From: JAJDTQ01 sp965204235 | GTDB taxonomy: Bacteria; Desulfobacterota; Binatia; UBA9968; JAJDTQ01 | NCBI GenBank assembly: GCA_965204235.1 | Contig: OZ241979.1 | Span: 1,240,001-1,304,000 of the forward strand | DNA length: 64,000 nucleotides | Reading direction: 5' to 3' | In this document: positions 17,299 to 26,800 of the stretch, piece after piece | Layout: every line of letters begins with the position of its first letter | How positions within the stretch are numbered: the stretch's first letter is position 1 | The notes under the pieces: generated by a model | The model's input: the letters and a program-made list of their open reading frames with translations, nothing else | Database searches by the model: none | What the model was told of the DNA's origin: nothing | Made by a program: the position numbers and the translations under genes

Positions 17299-18478
17299 GG
17301 GTTCCTCCGTATGCGGCGAGCCCGTCCTCGCCGCACAGCCTCTCCAGGTAGGGGATCAGGTCAGGCGCCACGAACCGCTCCGCCCGGGAGACGTACTCCG
17401 GGTAGATGGGCAGCCGCGGCTTCAGCACGAAGCCGGCCGCCGCGGTCCGGCGGGCAAGCTCCGCCAGCTCGGGCCAGGGAGCTTCCGGGTTGATGAAGTC
17501 GCGGGTCACGGGCGAGACGCCGCCCCAGTCGTTGATACCCGCGTCGAGGTACCATTCATAGCGTTCGGGGGTCAGGTTGGGGGGCGCCTGGATGTTCATG
17601 CGGCCGCCCAGGATCAGGCGCGCCAGCGCGATGGTCCTGGCCTCCTCGCAGTAGTCTGGCTGGGGGACGTCGGCCATGGGGATATCGGGCTTCACGCGGA
17701 AGTTCTGCACGATCACTTCCTGGACGTGGCCGTAGCGTTGCTGCAACTCCGCGATGGCGTACAGCGACGCGATCCGCTCCTCCCAGGTCTCGCCGATGCC
17801 GATCAGGATCCCGGTGGTGAAGGGGATGGCCAACCTGCCCGCTTCGGCCAGGGTGCGGAGCCGCGCCGACGGCTTCTTGTCCGGCGCGTGGGCATGGGGG
17901 CCGCCGGGCGCCATGAGGCGGTCGCTGACGTTCTCCAGCATGAGACCCATGCTCACGTTGACCTGCCTGAGCCGCTCCAGGTCCGGGCGCGCCATGAGCC
18001 CGGGGTTGGCGTGGGGCAACAGGCCGGTCTCTTCCAGCACGGCCCGGCACGCGTCGTACAGGTATTCCAGGGTCCTGCGGTAACCCGCCCGCCCCAGGAA
18101 CTCCCTCATCTCGGGGTAGATGGCTTCGGGCTTGTCCCCCAGGCTGAACAGCGCCTCGGTGCAACCCATCCTCCCGGCCCGGCGCGCCGCCTCCAGCACT
18201 TCGTCCATGGACAGGGTCCTGGCGCCGACCTCCCCCGGAGCCTTGCGGAAAGTGCAATAGCCGCAGAAGTCGCGGCAGAGGTTGGTCAGCGGAATGAAGA
18301 CCTTGGGGGAGAAGGTAACGGTCCGGCCCTTGTGGCGGTCGCGCAGGGCCGCGGCCGTGCGAAGCAGCGCCGTGAACTCGTCTCCCTCGACGCCGGACAG
18401 CAGGAGGGCGTCGCCCGGCGTCAAGGCCCCACCATCGAGGCGTTCCTTCAGCAGTCGTGGGACTCGGCGCGTCGTCAT
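17267..18478 (-). CDS. cofG: FO synthase subunit CofG (radical SAM)
   Basis: The product (403 residues) is the second FO synthase subunit, with its cluster ligands at C68-x3-C72-x2-C75 (CRDFCGYC) and the DWGGVSPVT segment typical of CofG. I prefer the ATG at 18478 over the TTG at 18484. The candidate promoter just upstream would give a leader of only about 15 bases, and no Shine-Dalgarno sequence is visible. It is the first gene of the operon cofG-cofH-cofD-cofC-cofE; all five genes are on the minus strand with overlaps or short gaps. Confidence 0.95.
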   Translation of the reverse strand: MTTRRVPRLLKERLDGGALTPGDALLLSGVEGDEFTALLRTAAALRDRHKGRTVTFSPKVFIPLTNLCRDFCGYCTFRKAPGEVGARTLSMDEVLEAARRAGRMGCTEALFSLGDKPEAIYPEMREFLGRAGYRRTLEYLYDACRAVLEETGLLPHANPGLMARPDLERLRQVNVSMGLMLENVSDRLMAPGGPHAHAPDKKPSARLRTLAEAGRLAIPFTTGILIGIGETWEERIASLYAIAELQQRYGHVQEVIVQNFRVKPDIPMADVPQPDYCEEARTIALARLILGGRMNIQAPPNLTPERYEWYLDAGINDWGGVSPVTRDFINPEAPWPELAELARRTAAAGFVLKPRLPIYPEYVSRAERFVAPDLIPYLERLCGEDGLAAYGGTHEPDRSDVRP

Positions 18479-18498
18479 GGGCAAACGTTCGAAGGGTC

Positions 18499-18527
18499 TG
18501 AATAACGGATACGGGTATCCAGGTCAA
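18499..18527 (-). promoter_or_regulatory. Candidate F420-operon promoter with a palindromic operator in its spacer
   Basis: On the minus strand, TTGACC (18527-18522) and TATTCA (18504-18499) are 17 bases apart. The spacer contains a near-perfect inverted repeat, GGATACGGGTATCC on the plus strand at 18507-18520 (6-bp arms, 2-bp centre). A dimeric regulator bound here would sit between the two hexamers. The transcript would start about 15 bases before the cofG ATG. Confidence 0.4.
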
Positions 18528-18645
18528 CCGGCGGCGGACCGGACGGGACGCCGCAGGGGTCTTGCATTTTCGCCGCGGATGACACAATGTTTTTCCCGAG
18601 GTTCCAACGCGCGTCTCCCATGCAACGGAGACAAGGAGTCCGTCC

Positions 18646-18774
18646 ATGTCCACCGATGACCCCCAAGACGACAGCAAGCCGCCGTCGCGTCCGACGCCCT
18701 CGAGGCTCGCCCTCGTCCTTCCGCATGGTTTCCCCGAAGTCTTGAACGCCCCGCCGGGACGCATGCGTCCCTAG
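18646..18774 (+). CDS. Possible small protein of 42 residues upstream of the CorC-like gene
   Basis: An ATG at 18646 is preceded by AAGGAG seven bases upstream and opens a 42-codon frame ending at TAG 18772-18774. The product is Pro-, Asp- and Ser-rich with no recognisable domain. It could be a real small protein or leader peptide, or a 5' remnant of a lost gene. The rest of the 398-base divergent gap (18479-18876) holds the cofG promoter candidate and nothing else I recognise. Confidence 0.25.
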   Translation: MSTDDPQDDSKPPSRPTPSRLALVLPHGFPEVLNAPPGRMRP

Positions 18775-18876
18775 ACCGAACCGGACATCCGCAGCGAATG
18801 CCGCCTCGGGCTCCGCCTGACGCGGGATTCTTCGGTGTCTTTTTGTGTCCCGGCATTCCGGACGGGAGATGTTCCG

Positions 18877-20208
18877 ATGTTTGAAAGCATATGGTTGGGT
18901 GGAACGGTCATATTCCTGCTGATCCTGGCCAACGGTTTCTTCGCCGCGGCGGAGATCGCGGTGATCGCGACCCGCAAGACGCGCATCGACCAGTTGCTCG
19001 ACCGGGGCGCGCGCTCCGCGGCGGCCCTGGGCCGGTTGAAGGAGGAGCCCGACCGGTTCCTTGCCACGGTCCAGATCGGCATCACCTTCGTGGGAGTCCT
19101 GGCCTCCGCCATCGGCGGCGCCGGGGCCATCGAGTTCCTGGAGCCGCGCCTCCGGTCGCTGCCGGTGCCCTACGCCGAAGCCTGGGGCTATTACGCGGCC
19201 ATCCTCATGGTCGTGGTGCCCATCGCCTACCTGACCCTGGTCCTGGGGGAGCTCGTTCCCAAGTCCCTGGCGCTGCGTTTCTCCGAGCGCATCGCCTTCC
19301 TCGTGGCGCTGCCCATCGACGCCATCTCCAGGAGCACCTCTTTCCTGGTGAAGCTGTTGACCCGTTCCAGCAACATGGTCCTCCGGCTCTTCGGCGGCAA
19401 GGAGGCGGGCGGCGCCGCCTTCGTCTCCGAGGAAGACGTGAAGTCGCTCATCCGGGAAGGCACGGCCAAGGGGATCTTCGACGAGACCGAGAAGGAGCTG
19501 ATCCACAGCGTCTTCGACTTCGCGGACACCCCGGTGAGGGCGGTGATGATCCCCAGGACCGAGATCCACGCCGTCCACGCGGACACCGAGGCGGACGACC
19601 TGCTCCGGCATTTCGTCGAAAGCGGCTTCTCCCGGTTGCCGGTGTACGACAACGACATGGACCAGATCCTGGGCATCCTCTACAACAAGGACATCCTGCG
19701 GGCCATGCAGGCCAACGAGCCCATCGAACTGCGCAAGCTGATGCACCCCGCCTTCTTCGTGCCCAGTTCGCTGCCCATCAGCCAACTCCTGAAGGACCTG
19801 CAACGGCGCCGCATGGCCCTGGCCATGGTGGTGAACGAGTACGGCGAGGTGGAAGGGCTGGCGACCCTGGAGGACATCATCGAGGAGATCGTCGGCGAGA
19901 TCCGCGACGAGTACGACGGCGAGGAACGGGGGCCGGTGGAGCGGCTGCCGGACGGCTCCCTCGTGGTGTCGGGCTCCGCCCTGCTCAAGGACCTCCAGTC
20001 GGATTACGGCCTGCCCTTCGAAGAGTCCCTGGACTACCATACCCTGGCCGGGTTCGTGCTGGCCAAGCTGAAGCGCATCCCCAGGGGCGGCGAGAAGATC
20101 GACTCCGACGGCCACAGGCTGACCATCGTGGACGTGGAGGGCCGAAGGATCGTCAAGGTCCGGGTGGAGGAGAACCGGCGCGCCGCCGGCGCCGCCGCCG
20201 TGCAATAG
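18877..20208 (+). CDS. CorC/HlyC-family membrane protein with CNNM and CBS domains
   Basis: This 443-residue protein begins with a DUF21/CNNM transmembrane domain (four helices, residues about 1-190). A cytosolic CBS pair follows (PVRAVMIPRTEIHAV and the VVNEYGEVEGLATLEDIIEEIVG segment). A C-terminal CorC_HlyC domain (about 350-435) comes last. Relatives are implicated in Mg2+/Co2+ efflux or homeostasis; the name hemolysin is historical. The ATG at 18877 has GGGAG seven bases upstream and is preferred over the ATG at 18835. It is transcribed alone, divergent from the F420 operon. Confidence 0.9.
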   Translation: MFESIWLGGTVIFLLILANGFFAAAEIAVIATRKTRIDQLLDRGARSAAALGRLKEEPDRFLATVQIGITFVGVLASAIGGAGAIEFLEPRLRSLPVPYAEAWGYYAAILMVVVPIAYLTLVLGELVPKSLALRFSERIAFLVALPIDAISRSTSFLVKLLTRSSNMVLRLFGGKEAGGAAFVSEEDVKSLIREGTAKGIFDETEKELIHSVFDFADTPVRAVMIPRTEIHAVHADTEADDLLRHFVESGFSRLPVYDNDMDQILGILYNKDILRAMQANEPIELRKLMHPAFFVPSSLPISQLLKDLQRRRMALAMVVNEYGEVEGLATLEDIIEEIVGEIRDEYDGEERGPVERLPDGSLVVSGSALLKDLQSDYGLPFEESLDYHTLAGFVLAKLKRIPRGGEKIDSDGHRLTIVDVEGRRIVKVRVEENRRAAGAAAVQ

Positions 20209-20309
20209 GGAGCCGAACGCCGGGCCGCGCCCGGATAGGATGCCGGGAGAACGACCTCCGGGACATCTGACAGGGCGGAACGCGGGACCCGCGGGCCCGG
20301 ACGAGGCGG

Positions 20310-21386
20310 CTACGACGCCCTTTGCGCCGCCCCGCGCCCTTGCAGCAGGGCTTCCGTTTCCCCGAGCAACGCCCGCACCTCTCCGGGCCTGCCCACCGTC
20401 ACCCGGATCATGCTCCGGAGCTCGGGAGTGTCGAAGAAGCGCACCAGGATGCCCCTTTCCCTGAGCCCGTCGTGGAGCCACCGGAGGCTGCCCCGGCCCA
20501 GCCGCGCCATGACGAAGTTCGCCTGGGACGGGTGCACCGCAAAGCCGAGCTTGCGAAGCCCGCGGACCAGGGTCTTGCGGGTCCCCTGGATCCGCCGGAC
20601 GTTCCGCCTCATCCAGTCCATGTCCTGCAGCGCCGCGGAGGCCGCGGCGAGGCTGATCCGGCAGAGGTTGTAGGAGTCCTTGACCTTGGCCATGTTCCGC
20701 ACCACGTCCTCGGCGCCAAAGGCCAGACCCACGCGCATGCCCGCCAGCGAGAAGGACTTGGAGAACGTGCGCAGCACCGCCAGGTTCGGGACCCGCTCCA
20801 CCAGCGCGATGGCGCTCTCGTCCCGGTCCGCGAAGTCCATGTAGGCTTCGTCCACGATCAGGACGCCGTCAACGGAGCGCGCCAGGCGGGCCACCTCGCC
20901 CACGGGCGCAAGCGTCCCCGAAGGGGCGTTGGGGTTGCACAGGATGGTAACCTTGGCCGTTTGCGAGAAGAGGGCGGACGGTATGGCGAAGTCCTCGGGA
21001 TAGGGGACCTCCAGGCTCCTGCCGTCCTGTATGGCCACCAGGGTGGGGTACAGGGAGTAGGTGGGGACGGGGTAGGCCACGCCGTCGCCCTCGCCCACGT
21101 AACAGCGCATGAGTATCGACAAGAGCTCGTCGGAGCCGTTGCCGGCCATGACGTTCCCGGGCCTCACGCGGTAGGCCGCGGCCGCGATGCGGCGCAACTC
21201 CCGCGCCGCGGGGTCGGGATAGAGGCGCAGCGAAGCGAGCTCCCGGCGCACTGCGGCCCGCACCCGAGGCGACGGCGGATAGGGGCTCTCGTTGGTGTTG
21301 AGCTTGATGACGCCGGCCCCTTCGGGCTGCTCCCCGGGCGTGTAACCTTCCAGGTCCTCGATGTTCTTCCTCGCCAGAGCCTGCAT
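20310..21386 (-). CDS. hisC: Histidinol-phosphate aminotransferase
   Basis: This 358-residue fold-type-I, PLP-dependent enzyme catalyses transamination of imidazole acetol-phosphate with glutamate in histidine synthesis. Landmarks are KLNTNESPYPPSP at the N-terminus, GNGSDELL, and the PLP-binding Lys in TFSKSFSLAGMRVG. The start is the ATG at 21386 with GGTGGG close upstream; the frame is open beyond it but not protein-like. No other his genes are nearby. A related aminotransferase with another amino-acid substrate is a lesser possibility. Confidence 0.88.
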   Translation of the reverse strand: MQALARKNIEDLEGYTPGEQPEGAGVIKLNTNESPYPPSPRVRAAVRRELASLRLYPDPAARELRRIAAAAYRVRPGNVMAGNGSDELLSILMRCYVGEGDGVAYPVPTYSLYPTLVAIQDGRSLEVPYPEDFAIPSALFSQTAKVTILCNPNAPSGTLAPVGEVARLARSVDGVLIVDEAYMDFADRDESAIALVERVPNLAVLRTFSKSFSLAGMRVGLAFGAEDVVRNMAKVKDSYNLCRISLAAASAALQDMDWMRRNVRRIQGTRKTLVRGLRKLGFAVHPSQANFVMARLGRGSLRWLHDGLRERGILVRFFDTPELRSMIRVTVGRPGEVRALLGETEALLQGRGAAQRAS

Positions 21387-21467
21387 CCCACCGATTCTAG
21401 CGACCCCGCCCGACCCATTGCAAACCCGTCTTCTCGGCCCGCTTCCGCATCGCGTGTTCCCGGTCAG

Positions 21468-21609
21468 GGAAACTCTGCACAATTGCCCCCGTTCGTCCTG
21501 AGCGTAGCGAAGCGAAGAACCCCATTCATCCTGAGCGTAGCGAAGCGAAGTCGAAGGACGCGCTTTCCCATAGGGAGATGCGCCTCAAGCGGAATGGATC
21601 AGAGGTTCC
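21468..21609 (+). repeat. 110-bp TIR element (copy E) with duplicated core and 4-bp target duplication
   Basis: The termini are GGAAACTCTG at 21468 and AGAGGTTCC ending at 21609; the palindromic core occurs twice. TCAG flanks it on both sides (21464-21467 and 21610-21613). The right TCAG contains the stop codon of the ParA-like gene (TGA at 21612-21610), so the element inserted immediately behind that gene. Confidence 0.8.
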
Positions 21610-22596
21610 TCAGGTGATTCCGCACCTGTCGGCGATGGATTTCGCGAGGGCCTCGAACTCAGCGTAGCAATCCTGCACCGCGTAAATGTGGCCGCCCAGG
21701 GCGCCGTCCGCGGCTTTGAGATGGAACACCGGCTTGCGCGCCTCCCGGGCCATGGGCATGAGGCTGCGGTAGTGCTTCAGGGTAGCGAGGCACGCAGGGT
21801 CCGTGTCGCTCGAGGAAGCGTTGGCATCGGTCTCGCCGAGCGCCTCCTCGTGATATACGCCGGGAATACGCCGCGTCCACTTCCGATAGGCATGGGCGGG
21901 ACGCCCCGCCCGCACTGCCTGCTGCATGACGATGTAGCCCGCAGGCGTGATCTCGGCCGACGGCAGCGACAGGTTCGAGCCGCGGGGCAGGCGGTCGAAG
22001 CGCTCCTTCCACTCCATGCGCCAGTCCTGGAGGGTCGGGCCGAGGTTTCGGAGACCCTGAAGCGAGAACAGGTCGGGGGCAAGCGGGAACACGACGAAGT
22101 TGGCGGCGATGATCGCCGACCGGTTGATGGCCCCCAGGTTGGGGCCGACGTCGATCAATACCACGTCGGCGTCCCGTTCCTCCGCGGCTGCGAGAATCAG
22201 GCGGTGAAACGCGGACTCGGTACGAAACGCGGACTCGTCCCCGTCCAGACAAGCCGGCCACGCGGCGGAAAGCTTCGCCTCGAAACGGGATAGCCCGAGG
22301 TCGCCGACCACCAGGCCGCATTGCGGCGCCACTTCCTCCACGTGCGGTTCGCCGATGTCGCCGAGACCCTTCAGGATCGGGGAAAGCGAACCCAGGATGC
22401 TCTGGCGTCCATCGCCGTCGGACCACAGCTCTTCCAACCGGTCCTCCTCCAGGAACATGACGCTCAGGTTCGCTTGCGGGTCCAGGTCCGCCGCAACCAC
22501 GGAAAAGCCGAGTTCGGAATACATCCAAGCCAGGTGATAGACCAGGGTGGTCTTGCCTACGCCCCCCTTGTCGTTGAAGAACGCGATGGTCTTCAC
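21610..22596 (-). CDS. ParA/MinD-type ATPase at the end of the first defence operon
   Basis: This 328-residue P-loop protein has the deviant Walker A motif of the ParA family (FFNDKGGVGKTTLVYHLA, residues 6-23), the following DLDPQANLS switch, and a Walker B-like VVLIDVGPNLGAINR. ParA proteins dimerise on ATP and bind DNA or membranes. There is no parB or centromere-like repeat nearby, which argues against plasmid partition. The ATG overlaps the end of the Schlafen-like gene (ATGA, 22596-22593), so it is the last cistron of the 14-kb operon. A role in the defence system is inferred from this coupling only. Confidence 0.85.
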   Translation of the reverse strand: MKTIAFFNDKGGVGKTTLVYHLAWMYSELGFSVVAADLDPQANLSVMFLEEDRLEELWSDGDGRQSILGSLSPILKGLGDIGEPHVEEVAPQCGLVVGDLGLSRFEAKLSAAWPACLDGDESAFRTESAFHRLILAAAEERDADVVLIDVGPNLGAINRSAIIAANFVVFPLAPDLFSLQGLRNLGPTLQDWRMEWKERFDRLPRGSNLSLPSAEITPAGYIVMQQAVRAGRPAHAYRKWTRRIPGVYHEEALGETDANASSSDTDPACLATLKHYRSLMPMAREARKPVFHLKAADGALGGHIYAVQDCYAEFEALAKSIADRCGIT

Positions 22597-23777
22597 GGCT
22601 TTCTCCGAATGGTCGCAAGCACGTATGACGTCTCGAACGTAAACTCCGCCTGGGGGTTGCCATTCCTGCGCAAGGCTTCCTGCGCGCGCCTCACGCCGCG
22701 ACCGAACGCGTTGACGTACCCCAGCGTCGCCATGGCCTCCGCGACCACGGGATTGCGGTAGTCCGTCTGTTCCGGGAAGTTTTCGGGTGAAGCCATCCCG
22801 TACAGGCCGCCCGGACTCTGGATTTCGATGCGGTCCTCGTAGCAGTAGAACCGCACGGGCGCGTTGGACTCATACGAACGGTGCATGATCGCGTTCAGCA
22901 GCAGTTCGCGGATGGCCACCGTCGGATAATCGGTATCCGCCCGCTCCCGGAGAGCGGACTCGGCCACCGGATGGACTTGGGTCTGGAGCGGCACGAACGC
23001 CTGGATCTCCCGCAGCACCGAGAGCAGGTCGCCGCTGAAGCTCCTTTCACTGACGGGGTCGTCCGCCATACTCGCCCCGGCCCATCGGACGAACTGGATC
23101 CGGGCGCCGGGAATCCACTGTAGAGGCTGTTTGGCGAACAGCAAGGCGCCTGCATTCGTCGGGCAGTCCGCGGTCAAGTCGAAACAGCGAAGGGAAGCCA
23201 TCTGTTCCCTGGCGTCGCGGTCGTTCTCCTCGATCACGTCCCGGCTGACTGCGGCCGGCAGGTAGCCCACCAGGAACAGGTCCAGGGCCAGGTCGTCGAT
23301 GGCGCAGCCATGGCAGGGACTCGAGTCGAAAGTCCTCTGCATGGCGACTCGTCTCTCGACGAGAAGCCGCTCCTCCTGCCGGTTGGCGGCTCGCCGGGAC
23401 GGGCCCACACGGATCCAGACACGGCCCTTGTAGCGAACGGGAGGCAGGTCGGACGGCATGACTTCCACCACCGCCACGTCCCCGTCGGGCAACGCGCACT
23501 TCTGCACGGTCATGGCCGGAAGCGGCTCCAGGTTGACGTTCGAACGCAGATCCCCGAGCTTGCGCAGCAGTCCGTCGGTGACGGTCAAGCCGCCGGCCTT
23601 GCCGCGGTCGTCCACCCCGATCAGGAGATACCCGGGTTGCCGGTGGTTCGGAAAGTCGTTGGCAAAGGCGCAGACGGCTTGGCCGAACTTGTCCGTGTCG
23701 TTGACGCCCACGGTCATCTCGACCCGGTCGGATTCATGATCCGCCATCATCGCCTGCAACCGCTCCGTGGTCAGCAT
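22593..23777 (-). CDS. Schlafen-like AlbA_2 + GHKL ATPase-domain protein
   Basis: The N-terminal ~130 residues form an AlbA_2 (Schlafen-like) domain: ESDRVE at residues 16-21, then the YLLIGVDDRGK core and VRYKGRVWIRVG. The C-terminal ~150 residues form an HATPase_c_4 (GHKL-like) domain: the N-box is NAIMHRSYE, followed by DRIEIQSPGGLYG and the glycine-rich FGRGVRRAQ. Such proteins are often annotated as ATP-binding or putative transcriptional regulators and are common in defence islands. At 394 residues it is full length. A shortened paralogue lies at 49307-50188. It starts 59 bases after the DUF499 gene and is coupled to the ParA gene. Confidence 0.85.
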   Translation of the reverse strand: MLTTERLQAMMADHESDRVEMTVGVNDTDKFGQAVCAFANDFPNHRQPGYLLIGVDDRGKAGGLTVTDGLLRKLGDLRSNVNLEPLPAMTVQKCALPDGDVAVVEVMPSDLPPVRYKGRVWIRVGPSRRAANRQEERLLVERRVAMQRTFDSSPCHGCAIDDLALDLFLVGYLPAAVSRDVIEENDRDAREQMASLRCFDLTADCPTNAGALLFAKQPLQWIPGARIQFVRWAGASMADDPVSERSFSGDLLSVLREIQAFVPLQTQVHPVAESALRERADTDYPTVAIRELLLNAIMHRSYESNAPVRFYCYEDRIEIQSPGGLYGMASPENFPEQTDYRNPVVAEAMATLGYVNAFGRGVRRAQEALRRNGNPQAEFTFETSYVLATIRRKP

Positions 23778-23836
23778 GTCTCGTCTTCCGATGACCGCAC
23801 GTCGAATGTCTTGGAGCCTTGACGGGCAGGGCGGAA

Positions 23837-26800
23837 CTATTCCCGTTCGAACCCCTGACTGGTGAACTTCAAAGTACGGCTATTCTCGGTGACCGTGCGG
23901 ACCACGTTCTCGGGAGCGCCGTCCGGGATCGTCGCCTCCACGTCCAGGGTCACCCGGATCTCGGCGCCGACCAGGCCGGCGAGGTGGGAGATGACTTCTT
24001 CCGCAATCCGGCCGGCGTCGCGTCCCACCCGCGCGGCGTCGAGCGGGACCGTGCCGTGGAAGCGTTTCGGCGGCGCCCCGGCCCGCGTGTCGGACCCGGC
24101 GTTCGGAGGGTCCGTATCCATGCCGGCAGCCTCGGTTGCCTGACCGCTCGACTGGCCAGCGTCCGGCCTCTCATCCGTGGCCGCGGCCCTCTCCGCGTCG
24201 AGTTGGCGGCGGGCGACCTCCGGCTTCACCAGCATCCCGGGGGCGTCGGCATCGGGCAACGCAACCAGTTGTCCGGCCCTGAGACCACGATAACGCCGGG
24301 CTTCATCGTCGTATCCCTCGGCAAAGGCGAACGCATCCTGTTGCCAGCTCAGGAGTCCCACGCCGTCGGTGACCGCGGCCAGTAGAACCTTCGGGTCCCG
24401 GAGACGCGGCAGGTAGGGATAGCTGGCGAAGTCCTCGACGAGTTGTTTCACCGTCACGTGGTCGCCGCGCCACAGCGGCACCCGGTCCAACTCCATCCGC
24501 AGGCGCGTGGCGCCCAGGGAGGTGACCAGCAGTTCGTCGTTCCGGAGCCTCTTGCTGGCCCGGACCGCCAAGGCGTCCGACCCGGACAGTCTTACTTCCT
24601 GCCAAGTCACCGGGTCCTGTGGAGTTGCCTGGATCGGCGCCAGCAGCCATTGGCAGGTCTCGGGCAACCGTGCGGTCACGACGCCGGACGCCGCCTCCCT
24701 CTGGACTTCCACCTGCCTGACCTGATGGGGCGACAGGTCGAGCTGCTCGCGCTCGTCATGGATCGACTCCCAGGCCAGGTAACGCCGCACCGCCTCATCC
24801 AGGTCCTGCATGCGCGTCCGGTCGGCAGCCAGGAAGACGAGCGCGTTGCGATACGACCGGGGCGCATGGCCGCGTGATTCGAGCAGCCCCCGAGCCGCTG
24901 CCTGGGCCGGGTTGTCCTCCCCCCTGGCATATGGCTGGCCGCTCCCCAGCACCACCAGCCGCGCGTCCGGTTCGTCCGGCACGTCCTGGCCGGACTGCGG
25001 CAATGGGTGGACTCGGCCGAAGTCACCCGTCGCACGCAGGTCTTCCCGGAGGCGTGCGCCCAACTCCTGCTCCGCCCTGTCCGGCTCTCGGCGCAACCGT
25101 TCGGCGCGGTCCTCGGCGAGTTTGGTCACCGTCGGCTGCGTGGAGTACCAGTAGCGCGGACCGTCCTGGTACAGGTAGGTGGCCGCGGCCACCAGTCGTC
25201 GCAGGGCATCCCCGAACACGGCCGGCGTCTCGCCCGGCAGGACGCAGCCCAGCTTGACGCGGCGGTCTTCGATGCCGCGTTGCGCAGTCTCGACGTTGGG
25301 CGCCGAGCCGAGATAGACGGTACGGGCCACCCGGCGCGCAGCCGCGAACTTGCCCAGGTTGGACGCCTGGCCGTCGATCCGCAACGGCAGGGAGTTGGGG
25401 CCGTCCACGTCCTTTTCGATGATGGGCGCCCAGTTGTCGGACAGGTAGCGGGTCAACTCGAACTGCACCCGTCCGTCGTCCATGGAGACGTTGGCCGGAA
25501 GGACGAGGGGGGTCCTGTCCTCCTTCTCCCACAGGCTGTGGACCACCGCGGCCATCAGTCGCAGCACGCCCCGGGTCCGTTGGAACTTCACGAGCGTGGA
25601 CCAGTCGGAGTACAGCCGGTCGAAGACCTCGGGATGGATCGGATAGGCCGCGCGAATGCGCTTCTCGTAGTCGGCGTCACGGCACTCCGGGGGAAACTCC
25701 TGATGCTGCGTGCGGTACAGGTCGGCGAAAGCCCGGGAGACCACGTCCCGGTCCTTGAAGCGCGCCGGGTCGGCGAGGGGCTCGAAGAGGCGCCGCCGCA
25801 CGATCTCGAAACCCTCTTCCGCGGTGGCCGGACGCCAGGAGGATTCGACCCGGGAGACCACGTTGCGCAGTCGCTCCAGAGCCTCTCGCCCGCGCTGGCC
25901 GCCTACCTCGACGTCCTCCACCCGGGTGTGAGGCGAGCCCCCGAAATCCGATGCCGGCAGGCTGATGACCAGCAGGCAGTTCCCGGCCGCCCGGGCCGCC
26001 TCGGTGAGGGCCTGGGCAAAGGTGAACTGGGTCTCGAAACTCCCCCCGGGCAGGTCGCTCCGGTCGTGCAATTGGCGCGCGTAAGCCACCCACTCATCGA
26101 TCAGGACGAGACAGGGACCGTACTCGTTGAACAATTCCCGCAGGACGTCGCCGGGGCTGGTGGCCCGTTCGTCGTCGGCCCTGACGCGATGGAAGGCATC
26201 GGCGCCGCCGAGCTGCCAGGCCAACTCCCCCCACAGGGTGTGCACCTGCGTGCCGTCGGGCTTGGCGGCCGGGTTGCCGGGCGAGAGCTTGTTGCCCACC
26301 AGCACCACCCGCCTGACGGACGGAAGCCGCTCCACGCCGGCCTCGCGCATGACCGGGTCCACGTCCATCAACTCGCTGACGGTCGTGCCCGAAAAGAGGT
26401 GGTGCAGGGCAAGCATGGAGTGCGTCTTGCCGCCGCCGAAGTTCGTCTGGAGGTCCACCACCGGGTCCCCTCCCCGTCCGCTCAGGCGTTGCACCGCGCC
26501 CACCAGCAGGCGCTTCAGGCTCTCGGTGAGATACGTCCGGCGGAAGAACTCCACCGGGTCCCGGTACTCGTCCGTGCCCTCACCCAAGTGCACCTGCCAC
26601 AGGTCCGCGGCGAACTCGGCCTGCTGGTAGCGGCCGCTGGCCACGTCGGGGTGGGGGGTGACCACCTCGCGCCAAGGCTTCAGGCCGGATACCGATGCGC
26701 CCTCGATGGCGGCGCCCACCTGCTTGCGGCGTTGGCCCCGAGTCTGTTCGTCGAAGCGGACGCGCAGCAATTCCATCTTGAGCTTTTCGAGCTCATCGGA

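Noticed and set aside
21610..22596. Plasmid partition locus
   Set aside because: No parB, centromere repeats, replication or conjugation genes; the gene is coupled to the defence operon instead.
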